Source: Nocardia macrotermitis (lineage in GTDB: Bacteria; Actinomycetota; Actinomycetes; Mycobacteriales; Mycobacteriaceae). From it: a stretch of DNA of 64,000 nucleotides. The notes under the pieces were generated by a model. It was not told the origin of the DNA. It saw only the letters and a list, made by a program, of their open reading frames with translations, and searched no databases. Of this stretch, positions 35,395-43,918 are shown piece after piece. The stretch's first letter is position 1. Every line of letters begins with the position of its first letter. Where the stretch lies: assembly GCF_009604405.1 (NCBI RefSeq), contig NZ_WEGK01000001.1, positions 62,001 to 126,000 of the forward strand, given 5' to 3'. A program made the position numbers and the translations under genes.

Positions 35395-36273
35395 CTACGC
35401 GGCCTGGAAACAGGTCAGGCGGGACAGCGCGTCGAGCTGCTCGAGATACTCAGTCAGCGATCCGTGCCGCAGGCGCGGCTGCACGATGGTGGCTCCGGCG
35501 GCGCCGAGTTCACCGATCACCTCTTCGGCACGCTCCGGTACGGCAATCGGATCGAGTTCCTGCGCCGTGCCGACCACGACATCGAAATGTGCTGCGGCAG
35601 GCTGGCATTCGGCCAAACGCTCGCGCAATCCGGACGCGGACACCGCAGCGGGAATCCAGCCGTCACCCAGGCGGGTGGCCCGCCGCAGCGCGGCATCGCT
35701 GACACCGCCCACCCAGATCGGCAGCTGTTCCTGCACCCCGTGCGGATCGACCACCAGATCGCCGAAACTGAAGTACTCGCCCTCGAATTCGGGCGTCCGC
35801 CGCCCGAACGCGGCCCGCAGTGCCGCGATCGACTCGTCCGCACGCCGGCCCCGATCGGTGAACGACGCGCCCAGCAGCTCGAATTCCTCACGCGCGGTAC
35901 CGACTCCGACGCCCAGCACGACGCGACCGCCGCTGATCCGGTCCAATGTGCCGTACCGCTTGGCCAGGGCCAGCGGATGGTGGTATCCGAGCACGATCAC
36001 GCTGGTGCACAACCGAATCCGGCGTGTCCGGGCCGCCACGTACGACAGGGTGGCCAACGGATCCCAATAGCGTGTCCCCCGACCGCCTTTCAGCATCGTC
36101 GAGGTGGAATGCTCGGCCAGCGCGACATGTTCGCTACAGGTGAGATGATCGAATCCGAGCCGGTCCCCGGCCTCGGCGATCCGCGCGATCTCCTCGATCC
36201 CGGCCGTGCCCTCCCACGCCGCGGACCGTCCCGGAATGTCCAGCACCACCGGGGTGCTGATCCCCATTCTCAC
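35395..36273 (-). CDS. LLM class F420-type oxidoreductase
   Basis: 292 aa. GTG 36273 is preferred because GGAGG lies ten bases upstream; ATG 36267 follows. Typical F420-dependent LLM features are the N-terminal MGISTPVVL, CSEHVALAEHS, GTLDRISGGRVVLGVGVG and EEFELLGASFTDRGRR broken by normal spacing. GLRERLAE and similar helices follow. No substrate is evident. It is convergent with the NTF2-like gene. Confidence 0.85.
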   Translation of the reverse strand: MRMGISTPVVLDIPGRSAAWEGTAGIEEIARIAEAGDRLGFDHLTCSEHVALAEHSTSTMLKGGRGTRYWDPLATLSYVAARTRRIRLCTSVIVLGYHHPLALAKRYGTLDRISGGRVVLGVGVGTAREEFELLGASFTDRGRRADESIAALRAAFGRRTPEFEGEYFSFGDLVVDPHGVQEQLPIWVGGVSDAALRRATRLGDGWIPAAVSASGLRERLAECQPAAAHFDVVVGTAQELDPIAVPERAEEVIGELGAAGATIVQPRLRHGSLTEYLEQLDALSRLTCFQAA

Positions 36274-36555
36274 CGTCACACTGCCTCCGATCACCACCAC
36301 CGCCACCTGCGCTCACGCGGACACCCCGCGCCGCCCACGCTACTGCCGCCCCCCGGCGACCCGACCCGCTCGTCCGGTGACCGGGACCTGGGGGCGGCCT
36401 GTCCCGACGGCAGTCGCCCCGGACCGCCGACAGATATCGCCACCGCGACGCTCCGGGAGAACTGACAGAACACCGAATATCTACTGCCGCAACCGATTTC
36501 CCCGCACCACAACTCACAACCGCTCCCGGCTACCCGGAGCCGGTACTGTGGCAGC

Positions 36556-36765
36556 GTGGGTTTCGAGGACTACGGACCGGGCGATGTCGTCTACTTTCCG
36601 GAGGGGCCGTTCGTCGGCATCTGCGGTGTCGTGCACGAGGTGGACGCGCGGCGCGCCACCCTCCGCCTCGAATTCGGCGAGGGCCTGGTGCATCGCGAGG
36701 GCGGGGTGTTGCGGGAGCGGCGGCATCGGATGACGGTCGCATTCGACGAGGTCGAACTCGTCTAG
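36556..36765 (+). CDS. Small KOW-like (NusG C-terminal-like) protein
   Basis: 69 aa, GTG start at 36556. The central sequence GDVVYFPEGPFVGICGVVHE is close to the NusG KOW pattern (GDxVxVxxGPFxGxxGxV), followed by two short strands and a basic end (REGGVLRERRHR). A stand-alone KOW domain could bind RNA polymerase partners or nucleic acid. No Shine-Dalgarno is obvious, and the size makes it easy to overlook. Confidence 0.6.
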   Translation: MGFEDYGPGDVVYFPEGPFVGICGVVHEVDARRATLRLEFGEGLVHREGGVLRERRHRMTVAFDEVELV

Positions 36766-36795
36766 CCGCTCCCGCGTCCCGGATATCGTTGCGGC

Positions 36796-37689
36796 TCAGC
36801 GCAATTCGGCGATCACATCGGCCAGCGCAGCCATGCGGGATTCCGATACCGAGTAGTGGGTGACGGAGTATTCGTCGCGGTAGCGCCGCAGGGTGTCGGC
36901 GACATCGCGGGCCGTGCCGTGCAACACGCCGGGCAGGTAGCGGTACTGCTCCTCGGTGAGGGCCGGGTTGAACATCCGAACCATATGCAGGTCGGACTCG
37001 TGCCCGGGGATTTCGATGCCCTGCACGGTCAGACCCAGTTCGAGGTCGGGGAAGCGAGCTCCGGCGGCGGCGCGGACGAACTCCACGCGACGGGCCAGCG
37101 CGTCGACTCCCGTCGCGTCGGAATCGATGTCGGCGGCGACCGGGACCCCGGCGATGGCGACGGTGTCGGCGTATTCGGCCGCCACCCGGATCAACCGGTC
37201 ACCGGCGCCGGCCACCAGCACCGGGATCGGGTGCGGCACCGGCGGTTGATGGTCGCCGGCGAACAGTTTCCGGATCTCGGTGAGGGTCTGCGCCAGGTTC
37301 TCGATGCGCTGCCGCCCGCCCGGGAAGGGCAGCCCGGCGACCTCGAATTCGGGCTTGGCGAAGTCCGGGCCCGCGCCGATGCCGAAATCGAACCGGCCGT
37401 CGGTGAGCAGACCCATACTCGCCACGTCGCGGGCCAGCAGCGCGGGGCGGTAGAAGCCGGAGTTCAGCACCATCGTGCCGACCCGGACCCGGCTGGTCGC
37501 CTCGGCCATCGTGATCAGCGCCGGAAACGGCGAGACCATGCCCAGGTGATCGGCGACCTGGACCACGTCGAAGCCCAGATCCTCGGCCTTGCGGGCCCGG
37601 TCCTGCCACTCACTACGGGTGCTGGTTGCCGTGATACCTACCGCGAAACGAAAAGGCCGCGGTGTCAAGTCATTTCGATTGTCGTCCAC
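36796..37689 (-). CDS. LLM class F420-dependent oxidoreductase
   Basis: 297 aa, GTG start at 37689. Signatures include FRFAVGITATSTRSEW, AEDLGFDVVQVADHLG, TSRVRVGTMVLNSGFYRPAL and TDGRFDFGIGAGPDF, typical of the F420-type LLM subgroup. It ends at ADVIAELR. It is convergent with the KOW-like gene and lies 72 bp after the FUSC stop in the same direction. No substrate is known. Confidence 0.88.
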   Translation of the reverse strand: MDDNRNDLTPRPFRFAVGITATSTRSEWQDRARKAEDLGFDVVQVADHLGMVSPFPALITMAEATSRVRVGTMVLNSGFYRPALLARDVASMGLLTDGRFDFGIGAGPDFAKPEFEVAGLPFPGGRQRIENLAQTLTEIRKLFAGDHQPPVPHPIPVLVAGAGDRLIRVAAEYADTVAIAGVPVAADIDSDATGVDALARRVEFVRAAAGARFPDLELGLTVQGIEIPGHESDLHMVRMFNPALTEEQYRYLPGVLHGTARDVADTLRRYRDEYSVTHYSVSESRMAALADVIAELR

Positions 37690-37761
37690 GTCCGCCCACG
37701 GTAGTCGCGGGCGGGCGGGACAGCACCTGATTAGTTCGGCCGTGTCACCGAGCAGGGCGTG

Positions 37762-39669
37762 TCACCGCGCCTCGCCCGACAACGCGTGCCGCACGCCGCG
37801 CACGGCGTCGCTCAACGGACGACTCTGCTCGTCGGGCGGTTCGGGCACCTCCCGGATCGGGCGGCCGGCGCGGATGTCCTCGGCCATCGCGTGCACGGTC
37901 TCGGCCAATCCCGCGGCGTCCGGTGGCGCGGCCCCGTGCGCTGTGCGCGCGACCGTCGCGGTGGCCACGTCCAACGCCCGTTCCGCCGCGATCACCGCGG
38001 GCCACCAGGCCAGCGTGCGACGGCTCACCGCCGCGGGTTCGGCGATCGCCCGCTGGAACGAGGTGCGCAGATCCGCGAGCCGATCGTAGGCCGCGCGCCG
38101 CAGCTGCGGCAGATTCGCCTCCGCGGCGCCGAAAGCGCCGCCGAAGTATTCGGCGATCGCGTCGAGGGCGTCGGCCAGGCGCGGCCGCACCGGCGCTTGC
38201 CAGCTGCCCGGCCACGGCAGATAGCCCAGGATCAGCACGATCGCGCAGCCGACGACCGCGTCCGCCAACCGGATCTCGGCCAGCTTCCAACCGATATGCG
38301 CAGGTAGATCGATGAACAGGATCACCAGCGGGGTCTGGAACGTGGAGAACAGCCCCCAGTTGCGGCGCTTGCCATACGGCATCGCGAACGCCAGCACCGC
38401 GATCGGGATCAGCAGCCACGGACCGTCCGAGGCGATGGCCAGCAGCGCGGCCCCGATCACCGCGCCGACCGTGGTGCCCAAACCACGTTGCAGCGCGCGG
38501 GCGAACACCGAACCGAAATCGGGTTTGAGCACCACCGCCACGGTCAGCATCACCCAGTACGAACGTTGCAGCGGGAACAACTCGCTCACCGCACCGGCCA
38601 CCGCCATACACACCGCCAACCGCAACGCGAACAGCCGCAGCAGCCGCCCGGTCCACATCTCGGCCAGCACCGACCGCACCGGCCTGCGCGGGCGCGCACC
38701 GGTCGAGGACTGCACCTCGTCGCTCAGATAGGTGGTGTCGACCAGTTCCATCGCACCGGCCAGCGCCGACCGCAGCGCGCGCCGGGCCGGGGTCGCCCCG
38801 CTGTCCACGTCGGGCATCGCCGCGTAGGTGCGCGATTCGCCCAGAATCGCCGCGGCGACCTCCTCGGCATACCGCGCCGACCGCGGGGCCGCGTCGATAC
38901 TCTCCAGGTCCAGCGCCACACCCGCATCCCGCACCACACTCGATTGATTCAGCAGCGCAACGAGTTTGGTGCGTTCACGCTGTGAGCCCGGCGACCACGA
39001 CCGCGCGGCGAGCACGGATTCGTACGCGGTGCGCCGGGCCCGCGCGAACACCGCGGTGGTGGCGGCGTTCGGGGTGCGCAGGAAATCCGCCAGGGCACGG
39101 TAGGTGGCCGCGACGCCCTCGCGTTCGGGCAGCGTCGGATGCAGCGGCCAGACCACCGCGACCAGCAGAATCGTCCAGCACGCGCCCGCGACGAACATGA
39201 CCGCGTTGTGCCAGGGCGCTCCGGCCAGCGGCATCCCGGTCGCGACGATGGAGGTCACCAGCAGGTTCAGCCCCGCCACCGATCCCGTCCCACCCGCACC
39301 GCTCAGCAAGGCCGCCACCAGCGACAATGCCGTGATCGCCAAGACCGTCCACCAGCCCGACCCGCGAATGTAGCCGCCCGCGAGGAATCCGGCCGCACCC
39401 GCGACGGCCACCACCGCGAACCGCAGCGAGCGCGCCCGATACGAACCGCCCTGATCGGCGGCCACCGCGGTGAGCGCCCCCATCGCGGGCAGCGTCCCAT
39501 CGATCAGCCGCCCGGCGGCGACCGCGACCGCCAACGGCGTCACCACCGCGATCAGACACAACGTCATCCGACCCCACTGCGGCGTCGCGGGCGCGGGCCG
39601 CACCACCTCCACCAACCACCCTGGCGCGAAGTCCACGATCGCCCGCCGCGACCCCCACTCCCTGCTCAT
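37762..39669 (-). CDS. FUSC family membrane transporter
   Basis: 635 aa from ATG 39669. The protein shows the FUSC/aromatic-acid exporter layout: a set of about five to six membrane helices (residues 35-180), a long soluble helical part (190-330), and a second helix set (about 340-470) with VMLTVAVVLKPDFGSVFARALQRG split by loops. GTTVGAVIGAA and the RNWGLF segment fit the family. It probably exports weak acids or aromatic compounds. A 26-bp tandem repeat lies upstream. Confidence 0.87.
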   Translation of the reverse strand: MSREWGSRRAIVDFAPGWLVEVVRPAPATPQWGRMTLCLIAVVTPLAVAVAAGRLIDGTLPAMGALTAVAADQGGSYRARSLRFAVVAVAGAAGFLAGGYIRGSGWWTVLAITALSLVAALLSGAGGTGSVAGLNLLVTSIVATGMPLAGAPWHNAVMFVAGACWTILLVAVVWPLHPTLPEREGVAATYRALADFLRTPNAATTAVFARARRTAYESVLAARSWSPGSQRERTKLVALLNQSSVVRDAGVALDLESIDAAPRSARYAEEVAAAILGESRTYAAMPDVDSGATPARRALRSALAGAMELVDTTYLSDEVQSSTGARPRRPVRSVLAEMWTGRLLRLFALRLAVCMAVAGAVSELFPLQRSYWVMLTVAVVLKPDFGSVFARALQRGLGTTVGAVIGAALLAIASDGPWLLIPIAVLAFAMPYGKRRNWGLFSTFQTPLVILFIDLPAHIGWKLAEIRLADAVVGCAIVLILGYLPWPGSWQAPVRPRLADALDAIAEYFGGAFGAAEANLPQLRRAAYDRLADLRTSFQRAIAEPAAVSRRTLAWWPAVIAAERALDVATATVARTAHGAAPPDAAGLAETVHAMAEDIRAGRPIREVPEPPDEQSRPLSDAVRGVRHALSGEAR

Positions 39670-39785
39670 ACCTGAACCTCGCCCTCGGGAACCGGAAACC
39701 GCACAGCATCGCCACGATAGCCAACCTCACCCGCGCATTCGGCAAGTTCGACACGCGCCAGCAAATTTTCAGCACAATTCTGTTG

Positions 39786-40013
39786 CCCCAGTCGGATCCA
39801 GAGAGACTCGCCCCAGCCGGATCCGGACAGGGCTCACCCCAGCCAGATCCAGAGAGGCTCGCCCCAGCCGGGTCCGGACAGGGCTCACCCCAGCCGGATC
39901 CAGACAGAGCTCACCCCAGCCGGATCCAGACAGAGCTCACCCCAGCCGGATCCAGACAGAGCTCACCCCAGCCGGATCCAGACAGAGCTCACCCCAGCCG
40001 GATCCAGAGGGGG
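39786..40013. repeat. Nine-copy 25/26-bp tandem repeat
   Basis: Units begin at 39786, 39811, 39837, 39862, 39888, 39914, 39940, 39966 and 39992. The unit starts CCCCAGCCGGATCC and ends with GAGCTCA in the later copies. Units 1 and 3 (25 bp) resemble each other, as do units 2 and 4 (26 bp), giving a 51-bp two-part repeat. Units 5 to 8 are identical. The last unit is partial. It lies between the araC stop and the FUSC start, and because 26 is not a multiple of three it is not coding. Confidence 0.95.
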
Positions 40014-40022
40014 AATGCACTG

Positions 40023-40802
40023 TCAGTCGGGGTCCCGGCCGGTTCGGTAGCGGCCGGGGGTGGTGCCGACGAGGGTGGTGAAGGCGGTGATGAAGCCGCT
40101 GGGGTTGGACCAGCCGCAGGCGTGGGCGACGTGGGTGATGTCGTGGCCGTCGGCCAGCAGGAGCAGGGCGTGGTGGATGCGGATCTGGGTGCGCCATTCG
40201 TAGAAGGTCATGCCGAGTTCGGTGTGGAACAGGCGGCTGAGGGTGCGGGCGCCTGCGCCGATCATGTGGCCGAGGTCGGCCAATGATGTGTTGTCCGAAG
40301 GGGTTTCGTACAGCAGGCGGGCGACGGCGCGGAGCCGGTCGTCGCGCGGTTCGGGAAGTTGCAGTGGCTGCTCGGACGCTTCGCGCAGGTCGTCGACCAG
40401 GACGCGGTGCAGTCGGGCGCGGGCCGCGCGGTCGTGGTCGCGAGTACCGGTCAGGCTCAGCACGATTTCGCGGGTCAGGCCGGAGGCGGTGAAGACGGCG
40501 GGCCGCTCGGGCATGAGCCGGGACAGGGACGGCGGCAGGAAGACGATCCGCATGTCGGTGTCGCCGTGCGCGCGGTGACGATGGGCGAATTCGGCTGGGG
40601 TCCAGGCGATCCGGTTGGCCGGGACGATCGAGGTGCCGCGTTCGGTGCGCACCGAGAGCACGCCGCGCGCCGCGTACACCAGATGTCCGCGCCGATGGGT
40701 GTGCAGTGAACTCATCGCGCCCGTCGGCCACTGATGCGCGCCGCCGGAGGGCCACAGCCGCGAGGTGACATCCGGCCGGGAGGGTTGGCGGGCAATGGGC
40801 AC
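40023..40802 (-). CDS. AraC family transcriptional regulator
   Basis: 259 aa, likely GTG start at 40802; the open frame continues upstream over the divergent gene. The N-terminal cupin-like sensor has the SSLHTHRRGHLVYAARG segment. The C-terminal double helix-turn-helix includes RTLSRLFHTELGMTFYEWR and SNPSGFITAFTTLVGTTPG split by a short linker. It belongs to the small-cupin AraC type. Divergent from the quinone oxidoreductase, whose promoter it probably controls. Confidence 0.88.
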   Translation of the reverse strand: MPIARQPSRPDVTSRLWPSGGAHQWPTGAMSSLHTHRRGHLVYAARGVLSVRTERGTSIVPANRIAWTPAEFAHRHRAHGDTDMRIVFLPPSLSRLMPERPAVFTASGLTREIVLSLTGTRDHDRAARARLHRVLVDDLREASEQPLQLPEPRDDRLRAVARLLYETPSDNTSLADLGHMIGAGARTLSRLFHTELGMTFYEWRTQIRIHHALLLLADGHDITHVAHACGWSNPSGFITAFTTLVGTTPGRYRTGRDPD

Positions 40803-40856
40803 AACTCGGCATTCTATCGGTGGTCGGCCGACCCATCGCTGCTGAACAGTGGGCCT

Positions 40857-41888
40857 ATGCACGACACGCTTCGAACGAATACGACCGGTGCCACCTCCCC
40901 GGCGCCAACGACCATGCGGGCGGCGGTGTGCGTCGGCCCCGGTGGCCCGGACATGCTCGAGATCCGGGACCTGCCCGTGCCATCGATCCGCCCCGGCTGG
41001 AGTCTGATCCGGGTGCGGGGCGCGGGCCTGAACCGCTCGGAACTGCGCACCCGCCAGGGCCACTCCCCCGACGTCGCCTTCCCGCGCGTGCTTGGTATCG
41101 AATGCGTGGGCAGCGTGGCCGCCTCGACCGATCCGGCGCTGCCCGAGGGGACGACCGTCGCAGCGGTGATGGGTGAGATGGGACGCGAATTCGACGGCGG
41201 CTACGCGCAATACGCGCTGTTGCCCAACGCGTTGCTGATGCCGATCACGACCACACTGCCCTGGGACGTCCTGGCCGCACTGCCCGAGACATATCTCACC
41301 GCCCAGGGCGCGCTCGACGCGGCCGGAGTCACCTCCGGCACCGCCGGTCGGTTGCTGATCCGCGGCGGGACTTCGTCGGTCGGGCTGGCCGCGTTATCGA
41401 TCGCCGCGGCATACGGCGTCGAGATCGCGACCACGACCCGGCGACCGGACCGCATCGACACACTCCGCACGGCGGGCGCTAACCACGTCCTCATCGACAG
41501 CCCAACACTCGCCGACGATCTGCGCGCCGTCTGGCCCGAGGGCCCCGATCGCATCCTCGACCTGGTCGGAGCCGCCACCGCCGTGGATTCGCTACGGCTG
41601 GTGCGTCGCGGCGGCACGGTGTGCGTGGCGGGTTCGCTGAGCGGCTGGACACTCCGCGACTTCGAGCCGATCGCGATGATCCCCTCCGGAACCAGGCTCA
41701 CCGCCTTCCACAGCAACGACTTTCGCGGCGCGGCGGGCGCGGGCGTCCTCCAGCGCATCGTCCACCAGGTGGAGTCCGGCAGCTATCACCCGATCATCGA
41801 TCGCGTCGTGCACCTGGACCAGATCGCCGCAGCTCATCGATGTATGGAGGACAACGCGGCAGTGGGCAAGATCGTGCTGCTCCCCTGA
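40857..41888 (+). CDS. MDR zinc-independent quinone/alcohol oxidoreductase
   Basis: 343 aa from ATG 40857; ATG 40914 (MRAAVCVGPGG) matches the usual family start. The N-terminal GroES-like part includes RVRGAGLNRSELRTRQGH. The nucleotide-binding segment is LIRGGTSSVGLAALSIAAA. Cys residues for structural zinc are absent, which fits quinone oxidoreductases (zeta-crystallin type). The neighbouring AraC regulator suggests induction by a reactive carbonyl or quinone. Confidence 0.87.
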   Translation: MHDTLRTNTTGATSPAPTTMRAAVCVGPGGPDMLEIRDLPVPSIRPGWSLIRVRGAGLNRSELRTRQGHSPDVAFPRVLGIECVGSVAASTDPALPEGTTVAAVMGEMGREFDGGYAQYALLPNALLMPITTTLPWDVLAALPETYLTAQGALDAAGVTSGTAGRLLIRGGTSSVGLAALSIAAAYGVEIATTTRRPDRIDTLRTAGANHVLIDSPTLADDLRAVWPEGPDRILDLVGAATAVDSLRLVRRGGTVCVAGSLSGWTLRDFEPIAMIPSGTRLTAFHSNDFRGAAGAGVLQRIVHQVESGSYHPIIDRVVHLDQIAAAHRCMEDNAAVGKIVLLP

Positions 41889-42102
41889 CCTCCCGATGGT
41901 GGCTCACATGATAGATCCCGCTGCGGCAGAACGGCACTGCACATTCCCTGCCGATTCACCAACTGTTCACGGCCCCTGCGCTGCCTCTGCCGACGTTGCG
42001 GGGCAACGGCGTTCGATCCGCTGGCGTTCAATCCCCGTCTGCCACTATGATTCTCACGACAGTTATCGGGAAAGCTCCACGATTGCGGAAAAGAGCCTCG
42101 TC

Positions 42103-42408
42103 ATGATCCTCGTGGCCCTTCAGCTTCACGAGACCGTTCTCGCACACCACGAGGTCGTTCTCGCGCAGGTCGGCAACCCCACACCGGAAACCCCGCCCGC
42201 GGCGGACAAACTGATGAAGCTGGTGCGGTACTTCACCTGGTTCGTCATCATGTCCGGCATCCTCGCAATCGTCTACGCCGGAGGCCATTTCGCCTGGGAG
42301 AAGTGGACCGGCGGCGGCTCGCAGTCACCGAAGATGGTGGCGGGGGCCATGATCGGCGGCATGGTCGCGACCAGCGCGGGCACGATCATGAACGCCGTCA
42401 TCGGATAA
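42103..42408 (+). CDS. Small membrane protein of unknown function
   Basis: 101 aa from ATG 42103. After a polar N-terminal third (PTPETPPAADKL) there are two hydrophobic helices, LVRYFTWFVIMSGILAIVYA and MVAGAMIGGMVATSAGTIM, the second rich in Gly and Ala. This two-helix layout is like VirB2/TrbC pilins, but no secretion genes are near. A strong hairpin follows 10 bp after the stop. Confidence 0.55.
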   Translation: MILVALQLHETVLAHHEVVLAQVGNPTPETPPAADKLMKLVRYFTWFVIMSGILAIVYAGGHFAWEKWTGGGSQSPKMVAGAMIGGMVATSAGTIMNAVIG

Positions 42409-42418
42409 CGGCCCGCCT

Positions 42419-42439
42419 GCCGCCCGAAGCACGGGCGGC
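42419..42439 (+). terminator. Candidate hairpin terminator
   Basis: GCCGCCCG (42419-42426) and CGGGCGGC (42432-42439) form an 8-bp GC stem with a 5-base loop, 10 bp after the stop at 42408. There is no T run, as is common in high-GC actinobacteria. Confidence 0.5.
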
Positions 42440-42591
42440 GGTCCCCACCACTCTCCTGATTCGACACGGTCTCCCGGGCCGACGTGACCGACAGCACGCT
42501 GCGGGTCGCGCGCGGTTCGGACCGGTCCCGATGCGGCCATATACCGTTGAGCCCATGGCCGATCCGGTTTCGCATCGAGGAGACTGAACTG

Positions 42592-43908
42592 TTGAGCAGC
42601 GGTAGCGCAGCGCCCGAGCAGCATCCGGTGCTGATGGCCGATGAGCGGATGGGCCTGAACGACGCGGTGGCGGCCGCGGTGACCCGGTCGGTGGGGTCGA
42701 TGCCCGCCCTGTATCTGGTGCTGGTGGCGTTCACCGTCTATGCGGCGCTGGCGACCTGGTGGCCGCCGCTGCATCGGGCCGATCCGTACCCGTTCCAGTT
42801 CCTGCTGTTCCTGAACAATGTCGTCCAGCTGGTGTTGTGCCTGGTCATCCTGGTCGGCCAGCGGGTGCTCAGCGCCGCGGCCGACCGCCGCTCGGTGCAG
42901 ACCTACGAGAACACCGAGATGGTGTTCCACCAGGTCGCGGATCTGCAGGCGCATCTGGACCGGCAGGATCGGGAGTTGAGCCGCGGGCTGAGCCTGCTGG
43001 AGTCGAGTCCGCATCCGTGGATCGAACAGCATCGGGTGCAGGATCCGCCGCAGGCCGCGGATCAGGCGGTCACCCTCAACGATCGGATCGCGGCCTGGCT
43101 CACCACCAAGCTCGGCAGCGTGTGGGCGTTCTATCTGGCGGCCGGAACCCAGGTGCTGTGGATCGTGTTGGCGCAGACCGGAGTTCAGCGGTTCGACCGA
43201 TATCCGTTCCTGTTCATGACTTTTCTGTCCTCACTGGCCCAGCTGATCTTCATGATCGTGATCATGGTCGGCCAGGATGTGTTGGGCCGCACCGGAGATC
43301 GGCGTTCGGAGCAGACGTTCCTGGACGCCCAGGCCATCCTGCACGAGTGCCGCCGGATGAAGGAGCGGTTCAACGCGCAGGACCGGGTGATCGACAGCCT
43401 CACCGGCTATGTCACCGTTCAGGTCACCGAGCGGCTGGCGCGGGCGATGCACGACACGAGCGAACGGGTGGCCCATCAGGAGCGGGTGCACGAGGCGATG
43501 ACCACCGGTCGCGCGCCCGCCGAGGCCGATGTGCTGCGCGCGTGGTCGGATCTGCCGGTCCGCAAACAGGACGACCGCCGGATGCAGGCGCGCCGGATCG
43601 GCGAAAACCTCGCCGCGATAGGCTGTTTCATGGTTCCGGCCTTCGATGCGGAGCTGGCCGCGAATTTCGACGACGCCGAGGTTCGCCGGCTCGCCGAGCT
43701 GGAGTACCACCACTGGATGCAGGATCGGATCGCGGCGCGATTCAGGAATCTGTCCGAGCAGCACGACCTGGACGACGCGATTCCGCTGCCGTGGGTCGAA
43801 TTACCCGACGCCGCAAGGCTTCCGCATCTGCGGGCGGCGCGGCGGATCCCGATCGTGGTGGAGCAGGCGGGTTTTCAGGTGTTGCGCGGTGGTCCCGGCG
43901 CGGTGTGA
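42592..43908 (+). CDS. Tandem DUF1003 membrane protein fused to an RyR-like domain
   Basis: About 438 aa from TTG 42592 with GGAG upstream; ATG 42634 is an alternative. Two DUF1003-like units are present, each of two membrane helices around a PYPF or RYPF motif: DPYPFQFLLFLNNVVQLVL and DRYPFLFMTFLSSLAQLIF. Each is followed by an acidic, Arg-rich helix. The last 90 residues (LAELEYHHWMQDRIAARF, LPWVELPD, RAARRIPIVVEQAGFQVL) look like the RyR domain found in ryanodine receptors and some bacterial proteins. RyR-type domains may bind ligands, so this could be a ligand-gated membrane effector. Confidence 0.8.
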   Translation: MSSGSAAPEQHPVLMADERMGLNDAVAAAVTRSVGSMPALYLVLVAFTVYAALATWWPPLHRADPYPFQFLLFLNNVVQLVLCLVILVGQRVLSAAADRRSVQTYENTEMVFHQVADLQAHLDRQDRELSRGLSLLESSPHPWIEQHRVQDPPQAADQAVTLNDRIAAWLTTKLGSVWAFYLAAGTQVLWIVLAQTGVQRFDRYPFLFMTFLSSLAQLIFMIVIMVGQDVLGRTGDRRSEQTFLDAQAILHECRRMKERFNAQDRVIDSLTGYVTVQVTERLARAMHDTSERVAHQERVHEAMTTGRAPAEADVLRAWSDLPVRKQDDRRMQARRIGENLAAIGCFMVPAFDAELAANFDDAEVRRLAELEYHHWMQDRIAARFRNLSEQHDLDDAIPLPWVELPDAARLPHLRAARRIPIVVEQAGFQVLRGGPGAV

Positions 43909-43918
43909 GCGACGCGGC

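Noticed and set aside
39786..40013. CRISPR array
   Set aside because: Units are contiguous with no unique spacers and there are no cas genes.
39783..40286. Repeat-containing open frame
   Set aside because: 26 bp is not a multiple of three, frames shift between repeats, and the downstream part is antisense to araC.
42103..42408. VirB2/TrbC pilin
   Set aside because: The two-helix layout is similar, but there are no conjugation or type IV secretion genes nearby.
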